NCBI RefSeq assembly: GCF_030704535.1 | Contig: NC_081818.1 | Location: forward strand, 1,377,001-1,441,000 | Length of the DNA: 64,000 bases | Source: Vitis vinifera | Taxonomy: Eukaryota > Streptophyta > Magnoliopsida > Vitales > Vitaceae | Direction: 5' to 3' | The notes under the pieces: model-generated | Seen by the model: only the letters and a program-made list of their open reading frames with translations | What the model was told of the DNA's origin: nothing | The model's database searches: none | In this document: one piece after another, positions 47,743-58,600 of the stretch | Numbering within the stretch: the stretch's first letter is position 1 | Layout: every line of letters begins with the position of its first letter | Position numbers and translations under genes: made by a program

Positions 47743-50237
47743 TGTTAGCCCAAGAGTTCTCCTAATCGGGTTTTGATGATAACAATCCATGGTTAAGTGA
47801 CTAATTGGTTTAATGATTAAGAATCTTAGGCATAAACTCGAAAATGCATCAAATGACCAAATGGCTACAAGATCGAGACGCTTGGAAGACTTGTGATCAT
47901 AGAAAACTAATGTAAGATGAATACATGAGTGCACTTAGGATTTTCACATGTTTATTGCAACTTAGAAAACTTGGTTTATTTTTTAAAACTTCGATTTCAT
48001 TCCGAGTTTTTAACTAATATACCTTAGGTCAAATGTTTTATAATTAGCTTAATAATTCTCCTAAAGACCTTACCTAAGTGTTAGAAAAGAAAGTGTGAAA
48101 CCAAGGTTTGGTTAATCTTGATTTTAATGATAACAAAACAAGGTTTAGAACTAATGATCATATTTCAAGTGTGATTAGGCAAGACGACTTCCAAAGTGGC
48201 AATCCAAAGACAAATCAAGCCAAGGAGAAATCATGAAGAAGAAGACCACCTCAAAGAGAAGAGTTTTTCAAGACCAAAGCTTCTTAAGATCTTTTTGTAA
48301 GATTGTTGGTGCACTAGGACTTTCATGCATTTCATTCTTCATTTATGCACCAAAATCATCCAAGAGTAATATTGTTTTAAAAATCTTAAGAATTGGACGA
48401 TTTCATGTTTTCAATTAAAACTTTGTGTTAAATGATTTTCAAACTTGTGTTAAAAGGTTTTAAGTTGTTAAAGGTTGGGTGTTGAGCCAAAAAATGGCTC
48501 AACCGATTCAACCGGTCGACCAGTTGTGCTCGTCCTGTCGAGGACCGGTTGAAGGAGGCCAAAAAGTTTCTCTCTCCCCCGGTGGCCTTCTCTTCCCGGT
48601 CAAGGTTGAACCTCAACCAGTTGAGGTCCGGTTAAGGCCCAACGGTCACTTTTCCTAACGGCTAGTCAACCGGTCGACCCCTAGCTCGACCGGTCGAACC
48701 CCCAACGGCTAGTATGACTTTTTTCTTCTATAAAAAGGCTCCAAACTTCATTGTTTCATAAGCTAAACCTTTCCAAATCTTTCTTGATTATATTTGAGCC
48801 TTGGAAGAGTATTTTTGAGTGCACCATTATTCCAAAACTTGCATATCTTTAGTGCACCATTCAATCCTAATTTTTCTTGTATCTTTGAACCTAAAGTTCT
48901 ATTACTAGGATTTTGAGAGATCATTATTTGTATATCTTTGTAAGGAATTTTCTCAAGTGAAGGGTATCACTTGAGAAGTTGTTCAAGAGAGAGATATCTC
49001 TTGAAGAAGTGTAAAGGGTGCTTGGAGCCAAAAGTCCAAGAGGGTGAATTGGAACCATAATCCAATTGTAAAGAGATTGGAAGCTTGGTTGAAGCTTCAA
49101 GATAGTGGAACCCTCACTCGGTTAGGAGGTTGAGGAGAGTGGACGTAGGTAACGAAGTGTCGAACCACTATAAACTCTCGTGTTTGCACTCTCTCTTCCC
49201 TAACTCTTTTAAATTATATGCAATTGTGTTTATTTTGTTTATTATATATTTACATATAATTGTCTCTTATTTTTGCATAGTTTAAATTTGTGAAAAAGAG
49301 ACCATCACCCTATTTACCCACCCCCCCCCCCCCCCCCCTCCTTCCCTCTAGGGTGATTACCATAATTTGGATTAGCCTCAAATTCCTAACAGAAAGGAAT
49401 TGAAAAAATAGGTTTTCAGGGCTAAAAAGGCTCAACCGGTAGAGGCTATGGCCAACCATCTCAACCGGTTGAGGAACCGGTCGACCGATTGACCTCGTCC
49501 GATCGAGGACCGATCGAGGGATGCCAAAAACTTTCTCTCTCTCCTAGTGGCCTTCTCTTCCTGATTGAAGTTCGATCGAGGCAATGGTAACCTATCAAGC
49601 ATTAAATACTCCAACGACTAGTAAACCGGTCAACCCCTAACTCAATCGGACGAGGTTGCCTTTTGCTGTTTTTGACTCCCGAGCTTAGAAACCTATAAAT
49701 TGAGAGTTCCACTTCATTTATTGATAAGAAAACACTTGCTTTCAATAGTCTACCTACCTGTTCTTGATCAAAAAGCTCTCATTTATTTCATAGTGCATTA
49801 AATCATCACTTGCATATCCTTTAGTGCATTCTTGTGTATCATCCTAGCTTTGTCTTGTATTTGAGCTATCCTTAAGCTAGGTTGAGGGATTTTTTTCTTG
49901 TAAAAATCTGAGTGTTAAAGCCTTCAAGAGGTTCGAATCTTGAAAAGATTGTGTAAGAGCCCATTGGAATCAGAATCCAAGTATAAGAAGATTGGAAGCT
50001 TGGTTGAAGCTTCAAGTTAGTGGAACCCCCACTCGATTAGGAGATTGAGGAGAGTAGACGTAAGCAAGGAAGTGCTGAACCACTATAAAACTCGAGTTTG
50101 AATTCTCTAACTCTATCTCTTTATTTTGCTTATATTGTGTTTAAATTTGTTGTGATTGAAAAGATTTTAAAAACCCAATTCACTCTCCTCCCTCTTTTAG
50201 GTGTTTTTCTTATTTAAGCATAACCTTTGTTTTCTCA
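47743..50237 (+). repeat. Copia 3' LTR, interrupted by a solo LTR
   Basis: Subtracting the inserted solo LTR and one duplicated target copy leaves 1192 bp, matching the 1193-bp 5' LTR. Starts TGTTAGCCCAAGAG and ends TTTTCTCA. The C-run seen in the 5' LTR is replaced here by a CTCTCCTCCCTC stretch. Confidence 0.9.
48094..49391 (+). mobile_element. Solo LTR of a related Copia family (1298 bp)
   Basis: Begins TGTGAAACCAAGG, ends CCTAACA, and is flanked by a perfect GAAAG duplication (48089-48093 and 49392-49396). No internal domain, so it arose by LTR-LTR recombination after insertion. It shares with the host LTR the CCGGTCGACC palindromes, the block GTGGACGTAGGTAACGAAG and a C-run (about 49320-49338) near its end, so the families are related. 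Confidence 0.92.
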
Positions 50238-50832
50238 TGAAGAAAGACATGACGACTCTGAATGTCGAACTAAACAGGGGATGGTGGCTTTGAATGTCGA
50301 ACTGAAGACGCGGCTCTGAATGCCAAATTGAGAATGAACAATGGCTCTGAACGCGAAACTAAGGATGAACATTGGATTTGAACGCCAAACGAAAAATGGC
50401 TCTAGATGTCAAAATGAAATTGTGGTTCTGAACGCCAAATTGAGGATGAACAACAGCTCTAAACGCCAAACGGAAAATGGCTCAACAAGTCAAACTAAAG
50501 ACAAACAATGGCTCTGAATGCCAAACCGAAAAAAGGTATGATGGCTACAAATGTTGAACTAGAAACAAACAATGGCTCTGAACGCTAAAATGAAACAACG
50601 ACTCTGAACGTCAAATCGGAAAAGAGAAGGTGGCTCTGAATGCCAAACTAAAAAGGGATTGTGGCTCTGAACGCTAAACTGAAAAAAATATGTATGACGG
50701 CTATGAATGTCGAACTAAAAAAAGGATGGTGGCTCCGAACACCAAAATGAAGATACAACTCTGAACACCAAACTGAAAAAGAGACATAATGGCTATGAAT
50801 GTCAAACTAGAAACAAACAACGGCTCTGAATA
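50238..50832. repeat. Degenerate minisatellite, right half
   Basis: About 20 imperfect copies of a unit like GGCTCTGAACGCCAAACTGA, many preceded by AACAAT or GATGGT. Continuation of the array at 24590-24988. Confidence 0.8.
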
Positions 50833-50855
50833 AGCCCATTGATTCGAATATGAAA

Positions 50856-51390
50856 TGTTCAAATCCATCTACCTGTGCTCCAAGCGTTCAAGGCGTTTCA
50901 TCTTAATGTGTCAAAAACGAGTTTTCTGAACTACAGTTGGAAGCAATAATGTTCTCTTGATACTAAGTCTTCACCAAAATAATGGGATTGGTCTGCTAGA
51001 GACTCTTCCTATTAATACAATTCAACATAGTTGTACCTCGAGCCCACGTGCATAACCTCATTTTTGCATGGCCACCATCCCATGCTCCTCATCAAAACTC
51101 ACAAGTTTTCTCATCCACCTATGCATCCTTTTAAAAATTGGTTTAAAAAAAAAATTCTTGTTTTAAAAAAAAAATCCTTTTAAAATGTTTTGAAATAAAC
51201 ATGAATTTAATTCTGTAATTCCAAATGATGGAACTTATGAAATTTATTCATGAAAAAATAAATTGGGTTTTGGTAGGGGCCCAACATCAAAGAAGTTTTA
51301 TTTAAAACAAAAATAAATTTGATTGAAGTGCAGTGTTTGCTTTTGGAGATTCCTTGTCTTGTTTAGTGATGCATGTGACATATTTTAAGA
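50856..51390. repeat. Dispersed repeat, copy B (inverted relative to copy A)
   Basis: Reverse complement of 13137-13660, with small indels. The match ends abruptly at about 51388, whereas copy A continues. Non-coding. Confidence 0.75.
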
Positions 51391-51589
51391 TACATCGAAA
51401 ATAGAATTCAATTTTATAGATAAATCTAATATATTCTATAATATATATGTTAAAGCGATAAGATTTGATGGATGGAAAGATGATTTGGAATGTGACAATA
51501 ATCAAATTATGATATCTTGAAAGTGGGTTTGTTTTAGAAAAAAAAATATTGGGTTAGTAAATGTTTTCAAAATGAAAATTGATAACAAG

Positions 51590-52450
51590 AGTGGAAAGCA
51601 TTTATTAGAGTTGGTTATGATTTATATAAGATTTAATAAAAATTCAAATAAGTATATTGTTAAAGGATTTGCGATGAATCATAATCATCATTTGGTGGAT
51701 CTAATTGATACATAATTTCTTTGCTCACATAGGGTTATATGGAACTCGAATAAGACTCGGTTTCATGCAATATGTGGTATTGGTGTGAAAATTAGTCAAA
51801 TTATTGATTATATGGTGCAATAATAAAGATGTTTTGACAATGTTTGCTTTTCCAAAAAGGATTGACATAATCATATTAATGTTATGCATAGATTTGACAT
51901 TAAGGACAATAATGTTGAATGGGTCTTGGTTTATTTGTGTGGAAATGTTGAATTGGACCTATCATTTTACTATAGTTTAATGTTGATAAAGAAAATTGTA
52001 TAACAAATTTGTTTTGGGCAAATTATACTTCTCGATTGAGTTATGCATATATTTTGGAGATATGTTGGCTTTTGATGTAACATATTGAATTGATGTTTTT
52101 ATGATACCACTTGTTATATTAGTTGGTATTAACCATCATCATCAAATGGTGGTATTTGGTTGTAAATTATTAATGGACAAGAGCATTAGTACATATACTC
52201 GAGCTAACCATCATCAACAAATGGTGGTATTCGCTTGTACGTTATTATGGACTAGAGTATTAGTACCTATACATAAGGGTTGGACATGTTTCTTGATACA
52301 ATGGATGAATAAGAAGCCTCTTTCAATTGCAACAAATGAAGATATAGTTGTGCATAAAACCGTATAAAAAATGTTCCTCGGTCTTATAAATTTTGCTAGA
52401 TGCATGTTCTTGGCAATCACCTGCGAAGAATTTGAATATACTTAGCATAA
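51590..52450 (+). pseudogene. FAR1/MULE-type transposase pseudogene
   Basis: FAR1-like proteins derive from Mutator-like transposases. Plus-strand pieces in changing frames read GFAMNHNHHLV (FAR1 domain end, about 51668), NVCFSKKD, then FYYSLMLIKK, IPLVILVGINHHHQMVVFGC (about 52104-52160) and WMNKKPLSIATNEDIVVHK. The order matches FAR1/MULE proteins from the zinc-binding domain into the DDE transposase core. Many stops and frameshifts. About 78 bp around ACCATCATC...AATGGTGGTATT is tandemly duplicated within it (52130 and 52208). Confidence 0.75.
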
Positions 52451-53931
52451 AATGATACACAAATTTGCATTTCATGGACATTAGTAGGTAATTGAGATAT
52501 ATTTTAAATAATCAAGGTCCACTAATACATATTTGCCATGACATTTTTTACAATAATGAGAAGTACGCAAAGGCGTGAGAGTATAAATGTCTATTTACTC
52601 TGAGATATAAGTTTTAAGAGAGGAAAAAAAAAATCAAGGCCTCGATTTGATTGAAATAAGCAAATGTCCCAATCATATTATTAGACTTTTAGGCTACTCC
52701 TTGTTTTTGGTTTTGGTTCTTCCCAACCCAAATTTAACATTTGATTTTCTTTTACAAGTAGAAAATAATAAAAATAGTAGTGTAAAAATCCTAAAATTTA
52801 GGCTTTTATGATAGAATATGATATAATAAGATATGTATATGTTACGAATATTATATGCATTTTAATAGGATATACATATACTAAAATATCATTTCTAATC
52901 GAATATGATGTTTTTAGATATTATATCTATATTTAATAGACAAAATATGATGTTTTTAGATATTATATCTATATTTAATAGACAAAATATCTTAGGATAC
53001 TATATGTAATGTGATATGTTATGTTATGTTATACTTATAATTAGTTTTTAAAATGAATAAAAATAAAAATAAAATAAAAATATTTTTTTTTTAGTATTGG
53101 AATATTTGTTAAAAATAAAAATTATATTACATTACAATATTTGCTAAAAAAAATTAAATTTCTCTATTAATATTTAGAAATTATTCAATAATTTAAAATT
53201 TAGTAAATATTTATTTATTATTAATATTTGTGATTAAAATATTTAAAAATTCTAAATAAAAAATTTATATTATATTATTCAATATATATATATATATATA
53301 CACACACATTTATCAATAGTATTTTAAAATATATTTTATAAATATTTTTCTGTTATTCTTTTTTAACCATTAATTTATTTTTAATCAACATTTTTTATTT
53401 TTCGAAATAACTAATATAAAAAAATTGAAAATTGATAATTCTAAAAATATCTTAAATTTCAAATTTAAAAAAGAATTATTTTTAGATTTTTTTTTTTTTT
53501 TTTTTTTTTAAGTAGGTTCGTTGAAAATTTAGAAATTTCTACAATGTGAGTATAAGATGAAATAACCAAATTATGAAATTAGAGAATTTATTTATTTATT
53601 TTATAAATTTTCATAATAATTATCTAATTGTTATCATCCTATTAAATAATTACTTATTTACTATTATTATTATTATTAATAAAAATAAAATAATATTATC
53701 AACATAATCCCAATGATTCATTTTTGAAATATTATCTTATTAAGCTATTATCTCCTTTGATGATAATTTGCTGATTTTCTCTAGAATCCAAGTTTTGAAG
53801 GCCATTTTTGTTTTTGGGTTGAAACTGAAGAGAGAAAGTGGTGGCTGAGTCCCACAAATGTAGGACACCCACACCCAATATCAAAATCAGTATCCTTTTT
53901 TTTTTCCCATATTTTTTGGTGGGGTTTTTTC
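52451..53931. other. AT-rich intergenic region with TA/CA microsatellite
   Basis: Almost entirely A/T, with a (TA)n(CA)n run near 53284-53306, a T-run near 53490-53508 and a local duplication of the GACAAAATAT...TTTAATA block at about 52917-52990. No gene. The promoter of the gene at 53932 should be at its right end. Confidence 0.6.
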
Positions 53932-55005
53932 ATGGCAACTTCATCTTCTTCCCTGAGAAAAATGGGTGAGGAAGAGGTCAAAACCTGCAAGGCTGTCAAC
54001 CCTGCAAAGGACTTCAACAGTGACCTTTCTGAGTCAGACATGATCGACTTGTTCCCCATTCCTCAGCCAAAGAGGAGGGTGAAGGTCCCCAAGGTGATGG
54101 TCAGAGGCAATGGGCAGAATGGTGGTGGAGATGACAGGAAGAAGCAGAGGAAGTGGGAGGCAACAGCAAGGTTTGTTTCAAAGAAGTTGGGTTTGGTGAT
54201 GTCCAGTGTGTTTGGGAGCAGGAAACCACCAGAGAAAAGTTGCTCAAAACCTGCAAAAGGTGAGAAGAAATCACAGGCTTCATTGGATAAGGAGACTGAG
54301 GGAGAAAAGGGGAAGAGCTTGAAGGAAAGAATGATGGCCCACAGTAGGCACAGAGGATCTCTATCTTTTCCGAGTTTTTTCTGCAAGAAGACTTGTTTGA
54401 AGCTGTTCAGAAGCAAAATCAAGAGCTGTGTCAGCCATGGACGCAACAGGAGTGTGAGGATTGCGATACTGAAAGAGGCAGGGTCAGTGAAGTTGGCTAA
54501 GGTTTTGAGTAGGAGGACTGTGAGGAGGAGGAGGAGGAGAAGAGCACCTAAACTGGGCGGAGAAGAAGAAAACGAGGATCCAGAGGGAGGAGATACAGAG
54601 CTATGCAAGAAGAGAATTCTGATGGGAGGGAAGTGCAGGCCACTGAGTTTTTCGGGTATTTACATTCACCCGAATGCCCAGAGAAAAGGAGAAGAAGAAG
54701 AACAAAAAAACAATCGAGAGGGAGAAGATGCAGAGCTATGCAAGAAGAAAATTCTGATGGGAGGGAAGTGCAGGCCACTGAATTCTTCGGGTATTTACAT
54801 TTACCCGAATAGCCGAAGAAAAGGAGAAGAAGAAGAAGAAAAAAAAGAGGATCCAGAGGGAGCAGATGAAGAGCTATGCAAGAAGAGAATTCTGATGGGA
54901 GGGAAGTGCAGGCCGCTGAACATCGGAAGAGAAGGAGAAGAAGAAAAAGAAAAAGAGGATCCAGAAGGAGAAGATGCAGAGAGCTATGGAAGAAGAGAAT
55001 TCTGA
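53932..55005 (+). CDS. Basic protein of unknown function with internal C-terminal repeats (357 aa)
   Basis: Single-exon open frame; product not identified. Residues 1-50 include SDLSESDMIDLFPIPQPKRR. The middle is Lys/Arg/Ser-rich, with a patch RRTVRRRRRRR near 198-208 that could direct it to the nucleus. From about residue 222 a block EELCKKRILMGGKCRPL is repeated three times in frame (starts 54598, 54733, 54871), separated by Glu/Lys-rich linkers and a GIYIYPN tail. In the fourth copy (54981) two extra bases shift the frame and stop the protein at 55003-55005. I recall a plant family of unknown function that ends in a single RILMG.KCRPL..SG.L.YD motif; this looks like such a gene with its tail amplified. 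Confidence 0.65.
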   Translation: MATSSSSLRKMGEEEVKTCKAVNPAKDFNSDLSESDMIDLFPIPQPKRRVKVPKVMVRGNGQNGGGDDRKKQRKWEATARFVSKKLGLVMSSVFGSRKPPEKSCSKPAKGEKKSQASLDKETEGEKGKSLKERMMAHSRHRGSLSFPSFFCKKTCLKLFRSKIKSCVSHGRNRSVRIAILKEAGSVKLAKVLSRRTVRRRRRRRAPKLGGEEENEDPEGGDTELCKKRILMGGKCRPLSFSGIYIHPNAQRKGEEEEQKNNREGEDAELCKKKILMGGKCRPLNSSGIYIYPNSRRKGEEEEEKKEDPEGADEELCKKRILMGGKCRPLNIGREGEEEKEKEDPEGEDAESYGRREF

Positions 55006-55216
55006 TGGGAGGGAAATGCAGGCCAATGAGTTTTTTGGGTATTTACATTTAACCAAATATCCAAAGAAAAGGAGAAGAAGAAGAAAAAGTGGATTCAGAG
55101 GGAGAAAGATGCAGAGCTATGGAAGACGAGAATTCTGATGGGAGGGAAGTGCAGGCCACTGAATCCTTCTTCGGGTATTCTTCGCTACGATGAGAATGGC
55201 ATAACGTTGTCAGAAT
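54598..55216 (+). repeat. Coding minisatellite, five units of about 110-138 bp
   Basis: Units start at 54598, 54733, 54871, 54981 and 55113, each with GAGCTATG followed by AGAATTCTGATGGGAGGGAA. The fifth unit has the distinct ending that could encode SGILRYDENGITLSE and a TGA at 55216, probably the original C-terminus. Confidence 0.88.
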
Positions 55217-55218
55217 GA

Positions 55219-55651
55219 GTCCTTCCGCGAATGCCATAAAAATTTTCCCCTTTGGTTGTCTTGTTTTCTGGTCTTTTAATTTATTTATTTATTTTCCTTT
55301 TGTTAACCTGCACAACCTAATGCCCTCCAAACAGAAATTTTCTCTGTTTCTTAGGAAGATTTTAATTGACTGTTTGTTATCATTGTGGAACAGTTCTATA
55401 ATTTTAGTATATTTATAAGAATAATAGTACATCAAATTCAAAGAAAATATGGAGAAAACCCACTTTCTTTTCTGATTGATCTGGAACTTGAGTCCAGTTT
55501 GTAACACCAGACCAAACAAGCAAGACAGTACATGAAAAATATGTAGCAGCAGCAGTTGCATGCTACATTATCCTTTTTTGGTTCACATGGTACTCTACCC
55601 GCCCATATTTGATAGAAAGAACTAGCTAGCTGACATGTCTGCCATCTGAGC
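55219..55651. other. Spacer between convergent genes
   Basis: Short AT-rich region holding the 3'UTRs of the upstream plus-strand gene and of PRP38. No further gene. Confidence 0.5.
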
Positions 55652-58600
55652 TTAGAGTTTCAAGGGTTTAAGCCCAAGGGATGCCCGCAACCTGTTTGCT
55701 TCTGCAATCTCTGGATCTGGGTGGTCAGTGCCATCATCCTTCTTCTCCTTCTTTTCTTTCTTCTTCCTTGGCTCTTCTCGAGTGGTTCCATCCTCTGGCA
55801 TGTCTCCACGCCTTCTAGGACTGGTGCTGCTGCGAGCATGCCTCTTGCGGTGGTCTCCACCCTCGCGATCCTTACGATCCTTGCTCCTACTTCGGCTCCT
55901 TGAATGGCTCCTCCGCCTGCCACGGTCCCTGTCTCGCCTCTCCCTCTCCCTGCCTTCCCTCTCCCTTTCCCTCTCCCTGTCACGACCATATTCTTTATCA
56001 TCTCTCAGACGATAGCGGTCCCTGTCTCTGTCCCTCTCCCTCTCCCTGTCTCTATAGCTGTCTCTGTCCCTTTCCCTTTCCCGATCTCTTTCTCGTCCTC
56101 TTCCACGTTCCCTATCATAATCTCGATCTCTGAGAAAGGGCAACGACCACATAAGTCAGCAGAATTGACATTAAAAAAAGCCATCATGTATTGATTTAAA
56201 GCTGAGTGAAGAATTCACCCTAGAATCTAGAAATTATATCCATGACCATGAAACCAATCATACTACAGTAGAATTGCATGATCCATCATGCTTCTTTCTC
56301 ACTGCATATTATCAGTATAGAGAAACCTGGCAGGATCACTAACAATTATTTATCAAATACTACATTAGATTGTATGATCCATCATACTTCTCACTGCACA
56401 CTGTCAGTGCAGAGAAACCTGGCAGGATCACTTACTATTACTTTAGGAAGCTGTTATAATCTACCAATGGCTTTGATGCCATGGTGATAACATAATTGTT
56501 GAAATTTGTGTAAACTTTTGTGTGTGTGTGCAGACTTGTAATTGGACAAGCTTCCATTTTAATTCATCAAGCCAGATTCTGTAATGATGAGAACTCACAG
56601 TTCCCCACGAGAGACAAAAAGGACACACAATAAAAAGAAAACCGAACAGCAGAAACATGGAAAGTGTTTTACCTATATCTGTGACTGTCACGCTTTCTAT
56701 CCCTATCTCTCTCCCTTGCAGGGCTTCGCCCACGATAATAATCCTGTAAACATAAAAAAGGAAAACATACCAAACTAAGAAACACACTCCAAACTCAAAA
56801 CAACAGAAGCAAGATTGTATTTGAATACACGGGGAATGATTTTTTCAAGGAAAAAAAATGTAAACCTTTTCATGAGCCCCAACATCTAATTCATCCATGA
56901 GTTGGTCATCCTCTTCTTTTTCTTCCTCTTCCTCAAAATCATCTTCCAAAGCACTTCTTCTTGGTTCCAGTGTACCAAGGGATTCAAGAGTCCATCTGTT
57001 GGCATGAAATGCTCGAGCATAAGAAAGAATTCAAAGAAGATCAAGCTTCAATTCAGAAGCAAGATGGAACAGTGTTCTTCTAGAATGAAACCTGTTAAAA
57101 ATGTGTACCAACAAAAAACCTACGTCGAAAAAATTCCCTAGTAAATTCACTAGTCATTTGAATCATGTAGCAATTTTATATTCAACCATCCAGTTTAAAA
57201 TAAAGCTTTGGCTCATTTGATAAGCATATTGGACCAAGCAGGTTCAAAATGCCAGACCCAGGTTTTTCTTCCACTTCTTCTTTTGAGAAGAGGTGTAGCT
57301 CAATCTACAAATTTGGTCAGCTCTGATCCAGGCCATTGTCCAACAAAATATATGTTTGTTCCTCACATATTACTTTTGCCCGGTGGGGATATGCATAATG
57401 CATGACTAAAATTCAATAGCAATTTGAATTGTGTGGCAATCTCATACCTAGACCACCCAGCGCTAAAAACTGTTTTGGCTAGCTTAACATTAGCACATGT
57501 GGCCAGGCAGGTCCAGTATAACAGGCCCAGGTTCTTTTGTACCAATCTAGAGCTACAGGTTAGGTTAGCTTTGACCCAGCTCGTTGTCTACAAAATACTA
57601 CTAGTATTGCTGTTTTTTATTCTTCACATAGTATTTTTGCCTAGCAGGGAAAATTTGCACATATCTGTAGGTGATACATGATTTCAATTTCTATACCGGT
57701 GCAACCAAGGCTTGGTCCTTGCAAAGCTATAGGGCTGATCTAAAAGTTGAGAGCTCAAATGCTAAGATAAACCAGATTCCCTCCCCAATATTAAAGCACC
57801 TTGATTTAGTCAAAGAAGCTTCCAAACAACAGCAGATCCCAAGACTGAATCCTCGGCAAAAGGACTGAAAATATTTTTTTGCAATGCCCCTATTAATGAT
57901 CATATATATAAATATGCACCTTTAACAGAGGATAAAGACTAGACAGGGCATTATAGTATGGTGCATCGAGTCAAAGCATGCCCATTTATGTTTAAGATTT
58001 TATAGAACTGACAAGTAGATGAAGCTAATGCTGCAATAATCCCATCATTCTGATAGACTTGATAACTATACATCATAAGTTTTCTCTTTGCATCCCCTTG
58101 AAAAAATTACAATAAGGCATAGCATGCTTTAACTTAAAAAATATCAAGCACAAAAAGAATCACCTTTTCTTGATACGGGGCAAGGCAACGTCACAGGAAT
58201 AATCTTTTGTCAGAAGTTCATCGATAACCTCATCAACGTGTGTCAAAGAATAATCTGATAAATTACAGGAAGACAACACCCAACTAATTTAGTGTAACCA
58301 TGGAAAAATTGCAAAATGAATCGGAAATAGTAACATATTGTAGATGAAAGTAGCAATGAGAAAATAATCAGGGAACAATTCAGGAGACGGGTCAAAAGTC
58401 TTACTTCCATCAGATAATTTTCTCCTCAATTTCCGATAGTCATTGTATAGAGGCTCTAGGTATTGGTACACATCAGTATCTATCCCTGTAAGACGCAAAT
58501 AAAATGCACCAAGTATTCGGACATATCTGCAAAAAAAAATATGAAATTGAGTCTCAAAAGCAAAACATAATAGAAACAATCTATGCAAAAGCAAATATTA

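Larger units (their letters stand above)
24989..50237 (+). mobile_element. Copia-type (SIRE-like) LTR retrotransposon carrying nested insertions, decayed
   Basis: Both LTRs begin TGTTAGCCCAAG and end TTTTCTCA. The primer-binding site TGGTATCAGAG (initiator-Met tRNA type) follows the 5' LTR at 26184, and a polypurine tract precedes the 3' LTR at 47731-47742. Flanks are GGAAG (left) and TGAAG (right), a 4-of-5 target duplication. Order is gag, protease, integrase, RT, RNase H, then an extra sense ORF, the layout of SIRE/Maximus elements. Numerous stops show it is dead. A 14.3-kb Gypsy element sits in pol and a solo LTR in the 3' LTR. The LTRs differ by roughly 5-10% over their first 200 bp (by eye), so it is an old insertion. 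Confidence 0.9.

Noticed and set aside
13137..51390. One giant terminal-inverted-repeat transposon spanning the whole mobile block
   Set aside because: Copy A continues beyond the match, no target duplication was found, and nested unrelated elements explain the interior. Kept only as an alternative.
54063..54608. 181-codon minus-strand open frame with hydrophobic Leu-rich runs
   Set aside because: Shadow of the Lys/Arg-rich plus-strand gene at 53932; the leucine runs are complements of AAG/GAG-rich codons.
55660..56194. Overlapping frames in the PRP38 last exon, both strands
   Set aside because: Shadows of the RS/RD-repeat tail, which splices in frame with the upstream PRP38 exons.
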